From: Nemertoderma westbladi
Taxonomy: Eukaryota; Xenacoelomorpha; Nemertodermatida; Nemertodermatidae
Reading direction: 5' to 3'
Assembly: GCA_032718475.1 (NCBI GenBank)
Contig: JAUCBJ010006105.1
Coordinates: forward strand, 1-34,481
Length of the DNA: 34,481 bases
Under the pieces are notes generated by a model that saw only the letters and a list, made by a program, of their open reading frames with translations, had not been told where the DNA came from and did no database searches. This document shows, piece by piece, positions 1-9,498 of this stretch; position 1 is the stretch's first letter, and the number at the start of each line of letters is the position of its first letter. Position numbers and translations under genes: made by a program.

Positions 1-1403
1 CTTGAATCAGCATCATCATATTTTGTGGCAATCATCATACAAGTGGCAACAGCAGAAAAACCTCTGCTGTTGCCACTTGTTGGTTTCTTAGATGGAAATT
101 GTTTAAAGCATAAACTTCTATGGTGACTACGGCGTTTTTTACAGTAGACACATGGTTTATCAATTCTACACTGGTTTGAACTATGTCCTTTCTTTGCACA
201 AATGTAGCAATGACCCTTAATTTGCATTCGCCTTGAATCAGCATCATCATATTTTTTACATTCGTCACTCCAATGTCCACCCTTACAGTACAAACAAACT
301 TTAGTGAACTCATGGTTAGAACTTACAGTTAGTGCTTCTGTTGTTGATTTGTAGATAGGCTTCTGTTGTGGATATGTTGACTTGTAGGCGTGTGGACTAG
401 TAGACTTCGGATCTATAGAAATCTGTTTTTTATCACTTTCTTTATTTTCAGATTGTCCACTACATCTTTCTCCAGCCTCTCGGGCAGTTATAAATTTCTT
501 TATATGTTTTCTCAAGGAATCAACAGTCCAATCCTCTTCAGGGTCTTTTTGGAGTTCCAACTGAACCTTTATCTGAGTGGGGAATTTTGAATTAATTAAT
601 GAAATAAAGACAGCCTGGTTTATTTCTTCCCCTAGAGCAATCAAACTTCTAAAATGTCTTTCTAAAATATCATATGTTGTTCTAAGCATTGCTGTATTGT
701 TCGAGGATGGTGGAACTGACATTAACTCAGAGTAATGAGCATCAATAGTAAACTGTTTGTTACCAAATCTTTCTTCTAAAATTTTTACTGCGACATCATA
801 ATTTTCGTTAGTTAGTTCAATGCCTAAAATAGCTTGTTTTGCATCACCCTGTAATTTGGACTTTAAATATTGCAGTTTTTCTACAGGTTGCAATTTAGTG
901 TTTCTATTAATCGCAGCATCAAAAGAATCCCAAAATTCTCTCCATTTTAAAAAACCACCATCATAACCTTCAAACTCTAGTTTGGGGAGTTTGACATGAG
1001 AATTAATATCACTGGTACCTGATACGAAAGTGTTAAAAGATGTACCAGGGGGATTTCGGCCTACATATGAAGGTTCCAGTGTTGTATTCATATTTTCAGT
1101 GAGCATCATTACTCTAGTATCAAGCTTAGTTAAATAATCATTTACATTGCTATCAAATGTAGATACAATCGAAACTTCCTCATCCTCGTCTACTTCTTCA
1201 ATAAGGTCAAATATTTTTTCATCATATTCCTTTAAATTTGTGTAGTATCTATTTATTTTACCGTATATAATTCTTAAATCTTCTATATTTACCTGAGAGC
1301 CAGCATCTAACAAAATACCTGCTTCAGTAAACTCTTTCTTTATATTTGTCCGGACAGCGTTTCTTTGCTGTTTATATTTTCTTAATCTTTTTGTCTCCTC
1401 CAT
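1..1403 (-). CDS. gag: BEL/Pao gag polyprotein, N-terminal part, runs off window edge
   Basis: Reading the minus strand from the ATG at 1403-1401, I find 467 uninterrupted codons to the window edge, so the 3' end is missing. Residues about 1-125 are a charged helical N-terminus with an acidic stretch. From about residue 135 comes the KLPKLEF...W..FWDSFD signature of the DUF1759 capsid-like domain, including a LEERFGN motif typical of Pao/BEL gags. Three zinc knuckles follow from C370: CX2CX3HX4C, CX2CX4HX4C and a third C/H cluster. In relatives an A17 aspartic protease and then RT follow; here they would lie left of the window. Codon usage is AT-rich, unlike the GC-richer plus-strand element, so this is a separate family. 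The last 24 bases duplicate 232-255 (see findings), so the extreme C-terminus may be rearranged. A gag role (RNA packaging, particle assembly) is inferred from the family. Confidence 0.9.
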   Translation of the reverse strand, partial: MEETKRLRKYKQQRNAVRTNIKKEFTEAGILLDAGSQVNIEDLRIIYGKINRYYTNLKEYDEKIFDLIEEVDEDEEVSIVSTFDSNVNDYLTKLDTRVMMLTENMNTTLEPSYVGRNPPGTSFNTFVSGTSDINSHVKLPKLEFEGYDGGFLKWREFWDSFDAAINRNTKLQPVEKLQYLKSKLQGDAKQAILGIELTNENYDVAVKILEERFGNKQFTIDAHYSELMSVPPSSNNTAMLRTTYDILERHFRSLIALGEEINQAVFISLINSKFPTQIKVQLELQKDPEEDWTVDSLRKHIKKFITAREAGERCSGQSENKESDKKQISIDPKSTSPHAYKSTYPQQKPIYKSTTEALTVSSNHEFTKVCLYCKGGHWSDECKKYDDADSRRMQIKGHCYICAKKGHSSNQCRIDKPCVYCKKRRSHHRSLCFKQFPSKKPTSGNSRGFSAVATCMMIATKYDDADS

Positions 1404-2515
1404 ATTATATATTTTATTTTAGTTATTGTATAAACGATATGGAGTAGAAAATGGATGTTAATAGCTCTGTTAACAACCGACCCATATATGAATATAGGTT
1501 AATACTTAAGAGTAATCAAATGATTTGTGACAATGTGGGCTATTAGGCCAGTACCGGCGGTTTATTGAAGTGCCGGTGTATAATTCTGCAATTCATTCAC
1601 AAAATGTTGTTGATAGCTTAGTTAACAACCAAAGGAATATTTCATTAGGCGTTTAGGCCTTATTTCAGTACTTGCTGAAATAAATTCGTGAATATCCAGA
1701 TATCATGTTTTTCATCATGAAGCCTAATAATTTATTTCAGTATTTATTAATTGCTGAATTGCAAATTAATTACTGCAGTATTATATTATTATTAGTTCTA
1801 CTGTTCTACAAACCTTGCTTTTGCTTTACGTTTCAGCGTTTTCTTCTTATTGCTGTATTGCACTTACAGTTTGCAGTTTTCAACCATCTTCGTACCGTAT
1901 TACATCTGTGCACTGGCATGACTGGTGTATGTCCGGACCGGTATCCGGTGCCGGTAGTAATAAATAGCATCCAGTACGAGGTATAATTTGGCAATTCTGT
2001 TTATCTAAATTTACTTATAGCCTACCAGCGTGGCGCGGCATCCAGCAGCCGGTAGTTACCGTAGTTAAAGTAATACAGTAATACATAAATATATGATAGT
2101 TTCCAGTTGAGTAAATTTCAGTATACAGACATAGGCCGTATGTTATGTAGGTCTGTAGGTTGACAACACAGCAATAGCTGAATAGGCGCCCATTAATAAG
2201 TTAATACAGCAGTCTGTAGCCCATTCGACTGACAGTCATAACGCTCTGCTACCATGTAGCGAATATAAGTGGAATAGAATAAAGTACAGAAGTATCATTT
2301 ATCGCTAGAATTATTATAATATATATATTTATCAATATCATCAATTCTGCACCGTGTACTGGCACACTGTATTGTACTCGTACTTAGATCCCGGTACCGG
2401 TACAGTAGTATATTAGTTAGTCAGTTAGTATAGGCTACTGTAAGGGGTAAAACGAACTTAGATCCTTGTCATTGCATTCGCGACAATATCGCCGCAAATC
2501 CAACCTATAACGGAC
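1404..2515. other. Non-coding junction between two divergent BEL/Pao elements
   Basis: About 1.1 kb without a convincing gene. The left part should be the 5' leader or LTR of the minus-strand gag. The right 60 bases should be the leader of the plus-strand gag-pol: an in-frame TAG at 2459-2461 closes the frame, and no ATG precedes 2516. Two similar words ending GTTAACAACC occur near 1471 and 1621. From about 1900 to 2420 the DNA is rich in GGTACCGG/CCGGTA words. I looked for sequence matching the 3' LTR at 13653-15796 and found none. Confidence 0.6.
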
Positions 2516-3214
2516 ATGCTTAGTAACCTACGGTTAAAGGAAGCAGCCCAGGTAAGAAGTAATTCTAATCCTAGCAGGCCTGAGTCAGATAAAGTCCAAC
2601 CTAGTCAACGAGTACACTTATCGGAGGAGACTATACCACATAGACCTCAGGTAAGGACGCCTGTTCCGAATATCCATAATCCCAATTTCGAAAATTCGGC
2701 CGAAAAATTTATTCAGGAGGCTTGGGTCAGGGCCTCGGCACGCAAACCATCGCGAGCGCTAAGGACTGACACCGAATCAAGCGATGAAGACGAAGACATG
2801 AGACGTCAGAAGTCCCGAAACTATAAGGAAAGAAGGACCGACGCGGAGCAGGTAAGTTTCAATCCCCGGGAAAGGAACAGACTTAATAACCCTGTGGAAC
2901 TAAATCATTTGTTAACCCGGAACGACGCAACCCTTAGGGACATAGGTAAGTTTGCTGCTAGGCAAGGACTGCCGACGCAACAACCCCAGAAGTTTATGGG
3001 TAACCACAAGCACTGGAGGACTTTTAAAACCTATGTCGATGAACAGCTGACCAACAGCACCTTTACTCCCAACGAGAAGTTCAACTATTTGCTTCAGATG
3101 CTCCATCGAGAACCTAGAGCCATTGCTGATAACTTCGTCGGCAATGAAAGGGCATTTGAGTTGGCAATGAAGACGCTTAGTGACATCTACGGGAATAAAA
3201 CCAAGATGGCGTAG
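2516..3214 (+). CDS. gag: BEL/Pao gag, N-terminal part, ends at in-frame TAG
   Basis: 232 codons from ATG 2516 to TAG 3212-3214. Residues 1-125 are hydrophilic and low-complexity, with an acidic SSDEDED stretch, consistent with a disordered Gag N-terminus. Residues about 150-232 begin a DUF1759 capsid-like domain (FMGNHKHWRTFKTYVDEQL, then an IYGNKTKMA stretch). The TAG cuts this domain in the middle. The reading frame after the stop is the same and stays open for 1868 codons, continuing the domain. The stop is therefore either a nonsense mutation (for example CAG to TAG) or a readthrough codon. I favour mutation, because programmed stops normally sit after gag and not inside capsid. Four splice-donor-like GGTAAG words occur here (2551, 2650, 2851, 2945). 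Confidence 0.85.
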   Translation: MLSNLRLKEAAQVRSNSNPSRPESDKVQPSQRVHLSEETIPHRPQVRTPVPNIHNPNFENSAEKFIQEAWVRASARKPSRALRTDTESSDEDEDMRRQKSRNYKERRTDAEQVSFNPRERNRLNNPVELNHLLTRNDATLRDIGKFAARQGLPTQQPQKFMGNHKHWRTFKTYVDEQLTNSTFTPNEKFNYLLQMLHREPRAIADNFVGNERAFELAMKTLSDIYGNKTKMA

Positions 3215-6200
3215 TCGATAGTAGAAGACTTGGGTAAGGGCGGAATGATTACAACTCCGTTAGAGCTGTTGAACTTAGCGAACGCTATTTCGAATGCATT
3301 GGACATCTTGAGGACGGTGAATCTACCTCATCATGGTGATCACGCCGAAGTTTTAAGGAGCGTAATAAGACGTCTAAACATGCGTTATCGACAGAAATGG
3401 CGCAAATTAGAGAATAAGTTGGAGGGTCAAGGTAAAGTATTGACACTTCAACACATTCATGACATGATAGCCACAGATGCAGTAGCAGAGATGAGATCAA
3501 ACTTCTCAGAGGAGAATATGAGAGAGTCTAAACCTGTTACCGGTAAGTCTATGGTAAGTTTTGACGATGACAGGACCACTGTGACATTTAACTCAGTAGA
3601 CAGATATAATTCGAGTACCCCAGCCTTTAGATCAGACTCGCGAGTATGGTCAGGTGAGCGGTTAGATAGACCTAGGTTAAAGCAACAGGAGTTGCCGGAT
3701 GGATTTGTAGGTTGCCAATACTGTTTACTAAAGGAGGTAAGATCTGACGACCATACGTTAGATAGTTGCAGACGGTTCAAAGAATTAAATTCGGAACAGA
3801 GAATAGTTCAAGTGCGGACGTTGGACACCTGTTGGGCATGTCTTGCGCCAGGCCATGTACGGCGGCAGTGCCCGAACAGCAAGGACGGATGCATGGAATG
3901 CGGCAGACTACATCACAAGTTGCTACATGCGGATTTCCATACCCCAACGGACCATTACTTACAGCGAAATCCTCAAAGGAAGGGGAGCAAAGAACCCGTA
4001 TCGATAAGGAGAAATACGTACACCGGCATTCAAGACGATGGTTACCAACCAGGTTCGTCGGATGAGGATGGCGAGTCGAGCGCGAGAGAGGTGACCTGCC
4101 AAGGTTTCACCGCGGATAGTTCATCGACCAGCGCACGGACATATTTATCATCGGCCACGTCGGAAATATTCAGCGTGATTCCGGTGAAACTCACTGGAGA
4201 TAAGGGATCGAAGCGAATATATGTGATGTTGGACACTGCGTCCACATTATCTTATATCGACGAGGAAGTGGCGAGAGCCGTTTCTAGCTTCCAGGACGCC
4301 GAAGAGATCCAAATAGAGTTGAAGTCTATGCACGGGGTAGGAGACCTCAAGGGACACAGGATATCTGTAGAACTAGATTCCCTACTTCCGAGAGACCAGC
4401 ATACTCGACAAGAATGGAAAGCTTTGCCATTGGACGGATTTAAGTGTCTAGCTATGAAGGGGTTCGGCAGGCAGTTAGGTAAGGTGCCGCCGATGAGTCC
4501 CATAGCACAGGAGTATTTTGACAAGCTCAGAATACCCAGACATCAGGTAGGTTATAGGAATGTTTCTATGTTGATTGGTGCAGAACAGCTGATCGCACAC
4601 CAAATATGGGAAACGAGACCAGCTGAGCCGCATGTCAATGGACCACATGCCCATAGGACTATATTAGGTTGGTATACAAGAGTACCCATGTCTTATGAGT
4701 TTACAGGTAGTGACAAACCAATAGATAGATATGACGAATTACAGCCTATAACTCAACCACCGTTAGTAGAACCACCAGACATAGACGAGTTTAGGAGAAC
4801 CTGTATTGACCACTATAGTGACTTTAGCGAGTCGGACGAGGAGTTGATTCCCGATAATGTTAGGTTGTTGGAACCACTTCACAACAACCGGACAGATAGT
4901 GAACCCGAGGACTACTGTTATCAGACCCGTGGGTCTGGTTCAGCGGCCCACGCTACCTATTTGAGTAACGTTTTGACTTATACCGACATAGTGGAGGGTC
5001 AAGTGGCTAAATATCGGGACCTAGACATTTTCCAGTACAGTGAGGAGGAATTACAGAATGAATTGATACGCCAGGACCTCGAGACAGGAGCCAGAACCGT
5101 CGAATGGCTGGATAGGGATGCAATGGAACCCGGTGGATATGACCTAGCCATGTCCACTGATGAGAAGCGGTCGCTGGAGATGATGGAAGACACCATACGT
5201 CTACTACCGACTGGACATTTTGAAGTTGGAATGTTGTGGCGTCGACAACCTCCTAAGTTGGAGAACAACTACAGCTTAGCCTTGAAAAGATTGAACGGAG
5301 TAAGGGCTCGGTTGTTAAGGAATCCGGACATTAGGGAGAAGTATTGCGCCCAGATCAACAACTATTTCGCCAAGGGATTTGCTGGGAAGGTAGAGGACCC
5401 TGACTTAGTGACAGACCAGACTTATTACCTTCCACACCACTATGTGACTCACCCTGACAAACCTGACAAAGTCCGAGTAGTCAACGACTGCGCAGCAGTC
5501 TATAGAGGTATGTCCCTGAATTCAGAGTTGATGGATGGTCGCAACCTGAACAATTATTTGATTGGGATACTGTTGCGTTTTAGACAGCGGCGATTCGCAT
5601 TTACTTGTGACATCGAGGCAATGTTCCACCAGGTAAGAGCCTGTAAGGCAGACCAGGATAGCCTTCGATTTCTCTGGTATGAGAATGAAGACTTATCCGG
5701 CCCAGTGGTTACATACAAGATGTACGTTAGGATATTTGGCGCCCGCGATAGTCCAAATGGCACGCTGTTTGTTTTAAAGAAAACGGCAACAGCCCAAATT
5801 GGTAAGTATCCAGTAGAAGTCATCGAGTCCATCTTGAGAAACTTCTATATGGACGACGGATTGGTGTCCAAGGACACAGCGGAACAAGCCATAGAAGTGG
5901 CTCACGGCCTACAGGAGTGCTTGGCTACAGGGGGATTTCCTCTGACCAAGTTCACTACGAACTCGGAGGCCCTATTAGAGTCGTTCCCGGTGAAAGATCG
6001 CGGGAGCGGAGACATAGAATTGGGGGTAGAACCCATCCCCATGGCGCAAGTACTGGGACTCGCTTGGAATCCGAACACTGACAAGTTCCAGGTAAGAGTT
6101 AGGTTTGAGCCCAGTAGCCCAGACAAAGTTTTGACAAAGAGAATTTGCTTATCGACTTTAAGTAGACTATTTGACCCGATGAACTTTATCAGTCCGGTAA

Positions 6201-8821
6201 TATTACAGGCACGAGCGTGTATGAGGAAAATTTGGTTGTCCGACCTAGAGTGGGACGAACCAATATCTCCTATACATGCGAAGCAGTGGAGAGAGTGGGA
6301 GGCCGAGTTGCATCTATTGAAAAATATAGATGCACCCCGTTCCTACTTTCCGAATCAGCTGGTATTCCCAGCTGATCTCGAACTCCACCTATTTAGTGAC
6401 GCAAGTGACACCGGCTTTGGTATGGTAGCCTACCTTCGCAGAGAGGTAAGTCAGGACAAATTTGAGACGGCTTTTGTGACTTCTAGATCAAAGACAATGC
6501 CGGTCAAATACATGACTGTCCCTCGTGCAGAGTTACAGGCGGCCGTAGTTTCAGTCGAGGTAAGTAAGCAGATAACTGAGGAGTTAGACACGACATTGAC
6601 CTTATTCTATTGGACGGACACATCCTTAGTGTTAGTATACATTGCGGCTGACAATATTGCACTAAAGACATTTGTGGCCAATAGACGCGCTCAGATAGTC
6701 GACTTTTCGACAAAGGAACAATGGAGACATTGTCCGGGAGTGTTAAACCCGGCCGACATAACTTCGAGAGGTGCAATGCCGGCGGAATTCTGTCAGGAAG
6801 AGTCCCAGGAGTTTTGGTTGCATGGACCTGATTTTCTAACGAGGACACAGGAACATTGGCCAGAGCGACTAAAGATAGTGACCAATCCGATGCCTGAAGA
6901 TGCAGAAGTCAAGGTGGAGAAAGTCTCTAAGTCAAAGTCTAAAGCCAAACTCAAGTCATTGGAGCGGCCTGAAGAGTCATTGGAGCGGCCTGAAGAGTCA
7001 TTGGAGCGGCCCGGAGACCTGTCAGACCAACAGACTTACGTGACGACTAGGTCCGGAAGGGTAAGTTATGACGTAAAACCACCCTTACAGACTAAACCAG
7101 AGTCAAAGTTGGTAAGTGACGGACAGAAAATGACCGACACAATGGAGCCTTTGGTTTCCAAACCTGCGGGTTTGGATTCGAAACTTCCATTAGTTAGCGG
7201 ACAACAGTCGCTGGAATTAGAGCCATGTAGTATTTATGACAAATTACTAAATTCGTCTGCCTCTTGGCTGACAATTTGTAAAAGAACTGCGTGGTTAAGC
7301 CGATACATTTCGTACCTTTGTATAAAACATTCGGAACATTTAGGAGAACGAACGAGCGCTAATAGTGAGCGAATTCAGAAATTGAAACAACCTCTGACAG
7401 AGGATGAGATTGATCAAGCGGAATTAAAGCATTTGAAGCACTATCAAATGTGTGCCTTCCCCAAAGAATTCCATCTATTATCGGCTCAACGACCAGTTCT
7501 CTATAAACCCCTTAGAAAATGGAGTCCATTAATCCATAAGGGTTTGATTTGTCATAGATCGAGAATCCAGACTGTCGACATAAACTCACAGTTTCGGTTC
7601 CCAGTGATAATCCCTAGTCACCCAATAGAATTGCAAAGAGCGATTCTATGGGATATACACAAGAGGTTGCATCACGCGGGAAAGTTACACTGTTTGTCGG
7701 CAGCGAGACAGCGATTCATTCTATTGCAGCCAAGCAGGGCAGCAGGCACTATGTATGACGCCTGTCTGGTTTGCAAGAGAGTGAACGCCAGAGTATTGGA
7801 ACAGGAGATGGCTGAACTCCCGGAAGCGAGAGTGCAGGCATATGACCCACCCTTTACAAACACAGGGGTGGACTGTTTTGGTCCGATTGAAGCAAAGAGT
7901 GGACGGCTGACCCACAAGCGATGGGGCCTGCTACTGACATGCATGGCTAGTAGAGCCATACATATCGAGCGTGTGGCAGACATGTCGACCAAATCTCTGC
8001 TCCTGGCCTTAAAGAGATTTATGGCCAGGAGAGGACTAGTAAAGGCGTTCTACTCTGATAAGGGTACAAACTTTGTCGGGGGGAACAGCGAGTTAAACGC
8101 GGCTCATAGGGCGGCGCAGAATAAAGAAATTTCTGCAGCACTTTTGCCGCAAAGAATAGAATGGAGATTTAATACTCCAGAAAGTCCTTGGAGAGGAGGA
8201 AGTTGGGAGCGTTTAGTTCGCTCTGTAAAGCAGGCCATTGCTAAGACGTTGCCTGTAAACAAACAACTTACCGATGACGAACTGGTCACAGCTTTCATCG
8301 AAATCGAGCATACCCTAAACTCGAGACCGATAGCTATGTTGCCAGACGGTGTTGCATTAACGCCGAATCATTTGCTAATGCAGAGTCCAGCATTTCTTGT
8401 GCCGGCATCAGAACCCATTAGTGCCGACCTATATAGTCGTAAGAGCTGGAAAGTGACACAATTAGTTGCGTACACATTCTGGGAATATTGGCGGGAATAC
8501 TATCTTCCCACCATATCCACCAGAACAAAGTGGTACAAAACGGTTCGGAGTCTCCAAAGGGGAGATTACGTATTGATAACCGAGCCGATTGTCAAGAGAA
8601 AGTACTGGGAGACGGGAGTTATCTTGCACATATACCCAGATGTGCAAAACATAGTGCGTACAGTCACTGTGAAAATTAGGTGCAAGTGTCCGCACCCAAA
8701 GAAGTGTAAAACTAATGGTTTACATACCTTGGACCGACCGGTCCAAGATATCGTGTTATTAGAGGAGACACGCATCGAGACGGGAGATTATAATTTGTCT
8801 CCTGCCTCAAAACAGAATTAG
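3215..8821 (+). CDS. pol: BEL/Pao gag C-terminus and pol polyprotein (protease, RT, RNase H, integrase)
   Basis: Open directly after the TAG and in the same frame; first ATG at 3245. Residues here count from the TTG at 3230. Gag remainder 1-110; zinc knuckles from C162, with a perfect CX2CX4HX4C at C201-C214 and a CX2CX3HX4H at C221. A17-type aspartic protease with catalytic D335 in LDTAS. Reverse transcriptase about 610-980, with first Asp D794 (FTCDIEA) and YMDD at 873-876. RNase H with D1057, E1101 and D1130. A hydrophilic linker with SLERPEE repeats follows. Integrase has an HHCC zinc domain (H1477, H1481 or H1482, C1512, C1515) and DDE residues D1548, D1610 and E1660. A DUF5641-like C-terminus ends at TAG 8819-8821. 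All catalytic residues look present. The polyprotein would copy RNA to DNA and integrate it. Confidence 0.93.
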   Translation, partial: SIVEDLGKGGMITTPLELLNLANAISNALDILRTVNLPHHGDHAEVLRSVIRRLNMRYRQKWRKLENKLEGQGKVLTLQHIHDMIATDAVAEMRSNFSEENMRESKPVTGKSMVSFDDDRTTVTFNSVDRYNSSTPAFRSDSRVWSGERLDRPRLKQQELPDGFVGCQYCLLKEVRSDDHTLDSCRRFKELNSEQRIVQVRTLDTCWACLAPGHVRRQCPNSKDGCMECGRLHHKLLHADFHTPTDHYLQRNPQRKGSKEPVSIRRNTYTGIQDDGYQPGSSDEDGESSAREVTCQGFTADSSSTSARTYLSSATSEIFSVIPVKLTGDKGSKRIYVMLDTASTLSYIDEEVARAVSSFQDAEEIQIELKSMHGVGDLKGHRISVELDSLLPRDQHTRQEWKALPLDGFKCLAMKGFGRQLGKVPPMSPIAQEYFDKLRIPRHQVGYRNVSMLIGAEQLIAHQIWETRPAEPHVNGPHAHRTILGWYTRVPMSYEFTGSDKPIDRYDELQPITQPPLVEPPDIDEFRRTCIDHYSDFSESDEELIPDNVRLLEPLHNNRTDSEPEDYCYQTRGSGSAAHATYLSNVLTYTDIVEGQVAKYRDLDIFQYSEEELQNELIRQDLETGARTVEWLDRDAMEPGGYDLAMSTDEKRSLEMMEDTIRLLPTGHFEVGMLWRRQPPKLENNYSLALKRLNGVRARLLRNPDIREKYCAQINNYFAKGFAGKVEDPDLVTDQTYYLPHHYVTHPDKPDKVRVVNDCAAVYRGMSLNSELMDGRNLNNYLIGILLRFRQRRFAFTCDIEAMFHQVRACKADQDSLRFLWYENEDLSGPVVTYKMYVRIFGARDSPNGTLFVLKKTATAQIGKYPVEVIESILRNFYMDDGLVSKDTAEQAIEVAHGLQECLATGGFPLTKFTTNSEALLESFPVKDRGSGDIELGVEPIPMAQVLGLAWNPNTDKFQVRVRFEPSSPDKVLTKRICLSTLSRLFDPMNFISPVILQARACMRKIWLSDLEWDEPISPIHAKQWREWEAELHLLKNIDAPRSYFPNQLVFPADLELHLFSDASDTGFGMVAYLRREVSQDKFETAFVTSRSKTMPVKYMTVPRAELQAAVVSVEVSKQITEELDTTLTLFYWTDTSLVLVYIAADNIALKTFVANRRAQIVDFSTKEQWRHCPGVLNPADITSRGAMPAEFCQEESQEFWLHGPDFLTRTQEHWPERLKIVTNPMPEDAEVKVEKVSKSKSKAKLKSLERPEESLERPEESLERPGDLSDQQTYVTTRSGRVSYDVKPPLQTKPESKLVSDGQKMTDTMEPLVSKPAGLDSKLPLVSGQQSLELEPCSIYDKLLNSSASWLTICKRTAWLSRYISYLCIKHSEHLGERTSANSERIQKLKQPLTEDEIDQAELKHLKHYQMCAFPKEFHLLSAQRPVLYKPLRKWSPLIHKGLICHRSRIQTVDINSQFRFPVIIPSHPIELQRAILWDIHKRLHHAGKLHCLSAARQRFILLQPSRAAGTMYDACLVCKRVNARVLEQEMAELPEARVQAYDPPFTNTGVDCFGPIEAKSGRLTHKRWGLLLTCMASRAIHIERVADMSTKSLLLALKRFMARRGLVKAFYSDKGTNFVGGNSELNAAHRAAQNKEISAALLPQRIEWRFNTPESPWRGGSWERLVRSVKQAIAKTLPVNKQLTDDELVTAFIEIEHTLNSRPIAMLPDGVALTPNHLLMQSPAFLVPASEPISADLYSRKSWKVTQLVAYTFWEYWREYYLPTISTRTKWYKTVRSLQRGDYVLITEPIVKRKYWETGVILHIYPDVQNIVRTVTVKIRCKCPHPKKCKTNGLHTLDRPVQDIVLLEETRIETGDYNLSPASKQN
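4922..4937 (+). other. Hairpin copy 1, protease/RT linker
   Basis: CAGACC-CGTG-GGTCTG, six-base arms with a CGTG loop. Compared with the other copies, both arms changed together (CAAACC/GGTTTG to CAGACC/GGTCTG), a compensatory change. It lies in the acidic linker between the protease and the RT N-terminus. Outer flanks show only weak pairing, so this is the least certain member. Confidence 0.55.
6957..7013 (+). repeat. 21-bp tandem repeat coding SLERPEE in the RNase H-integrase linker
   Basis: Two full copies and a partial third copy of a 21-bp unit (TCATTGGAGCGGCCTGAAGAG) keep the reading frame. They encode seven-residue SLERPEE repeats in a charged linker. This looks like a recent in-frame slippage expansion in a region free of domain constraint. 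Confidence 0.9.
7141..7191 (+). other. Hairpin copy 2, RNase H/integrase linker
   Basis: Core TCCAAACC-TGCG-GGTTTGGA at 7157-7176: eight-base arms closing a TGCG loop, which is a UNCG-type tetraloop in RNA. An outer stem AATGGA (7141-7146) pairs with TCCATT (7186-7191). It codes KPAGLD in the linker just before the integrase zinc domain. Confidence 0.7.
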
Positions 8822-9239
8822 TGTTGGACGCAACTCACTTCGTATGCATTCCTCGTATGCAAATACAAGGAAATGCATAGGAGCGGGTTTGTGGTGATTT
8901 GCGTTGAGTTTTGTCTGGTGGGTATCAAAACAAAACTTTATTTTCAAAATTTTTGGAAAATTTAAAATTGTAAAAAATTAGAAGTGAACCCAAGACAATT
9001 CCAGACGCTGTGTATAGACGCGTTTTAGAATTCGTCTATAGATATACAGTAATTTGAAAGTCGTGAAGCCTGGAAAATAGCATTTAGAAACCATGGTGAC
9101 GGCTATATTACGTAGGAGTGTAAATTGAGTTTAGCAACTTCCAAAGATTGGTGCCAACAGTGCAACTAGGGTGCTAAAGGTTAGTAGCACCAGAGGCGTA
9201 CACGGACCCCACTCAGTAGTTTGCAGTGAAGTGTGATGT

Positions 9240-9273
9240 TCGATTATCAAACCTGTGGGTTTGGTATAGTCGA
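9240..9273 (+). other. Hairpin copy 3, between pol and ORF A
   Basis: Core CAAACC-TGTG-GGTTTG at 9248-9263. A further T-G wobble and two A-T pairs extend the arm outward. An outer TCGA (9240-9243) pairs with TCGA (9270-9273). It lies in non-coding DNA, so conservation of the core here is not explained by protein sequence. Confidence 0.7.
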
Positions 9274-9498
9274 GCATTGAGACTATGGTCCTTTCTAACT
9301 ACTGTAGTTTAGTACGAGTAATGGGAGTAGTTTGGGCATCAAAAAGTGAGTTGGTCACGGCCAGTTTATCTCCAAAGTTTTTGCGCTATGCATGGGAATA
9401 GGTTAGAGGATAGTTAGGAAGAGACGGGATCTAGAGAGTCAAACCTGAACTGCTGGAAGGCGGCGGGGGGGTTCGGGAGGTCTGTCTTTTGATGACAT

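Larger units (their letters stand above)
2551..7116 (+). other. Cluster of 16 splice-donor-like GGTAAG words in gag-pol
   Basis: GGTAAG starts at 2551, 2650, 2851, 2945, 3233, 3542, 3553, 3736, 4478, 5632, 5801, 6091, 6445, 6559, 7060 and 7111. About 1.5 are expected by chance across the 6.3-kb gag-pol. Five are the full CAGGTAAG donor consensus. The reverse complement CTTACC is rare in the same ORF (I found one, near 8268). Eleven use the codon GTA followed by AGN (Val-Arg or Val-Ser) and five use GGT-AAG (Gly-Lys). None occurs between 7117 and 8821. Whether any is used as a donor cannot be seen here. Confidence 0.6.

Noticed and set aside
35-313. Minus-strand 92-residue ORF
   Set aside because: It is a wrong-frame shadow of the true gag frame, which is open from 1403 to the window edge and carries the zinc knuckles.
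390-590. Plus-strand 66-residue ORF
   Set aside because: Antisense to the gag coding frame, with no own features.
1705-1986. Plus-strand 93-residue ORF
   Set aside because: Low-complexity hydrophobic translation of AT-rich DNA in the junction region; no homology or start context that I recognise.
9434-9490. Hairpin copy from CAAACCTG near 9440
   Set aside because: The matching GGTTTG arm is missing.
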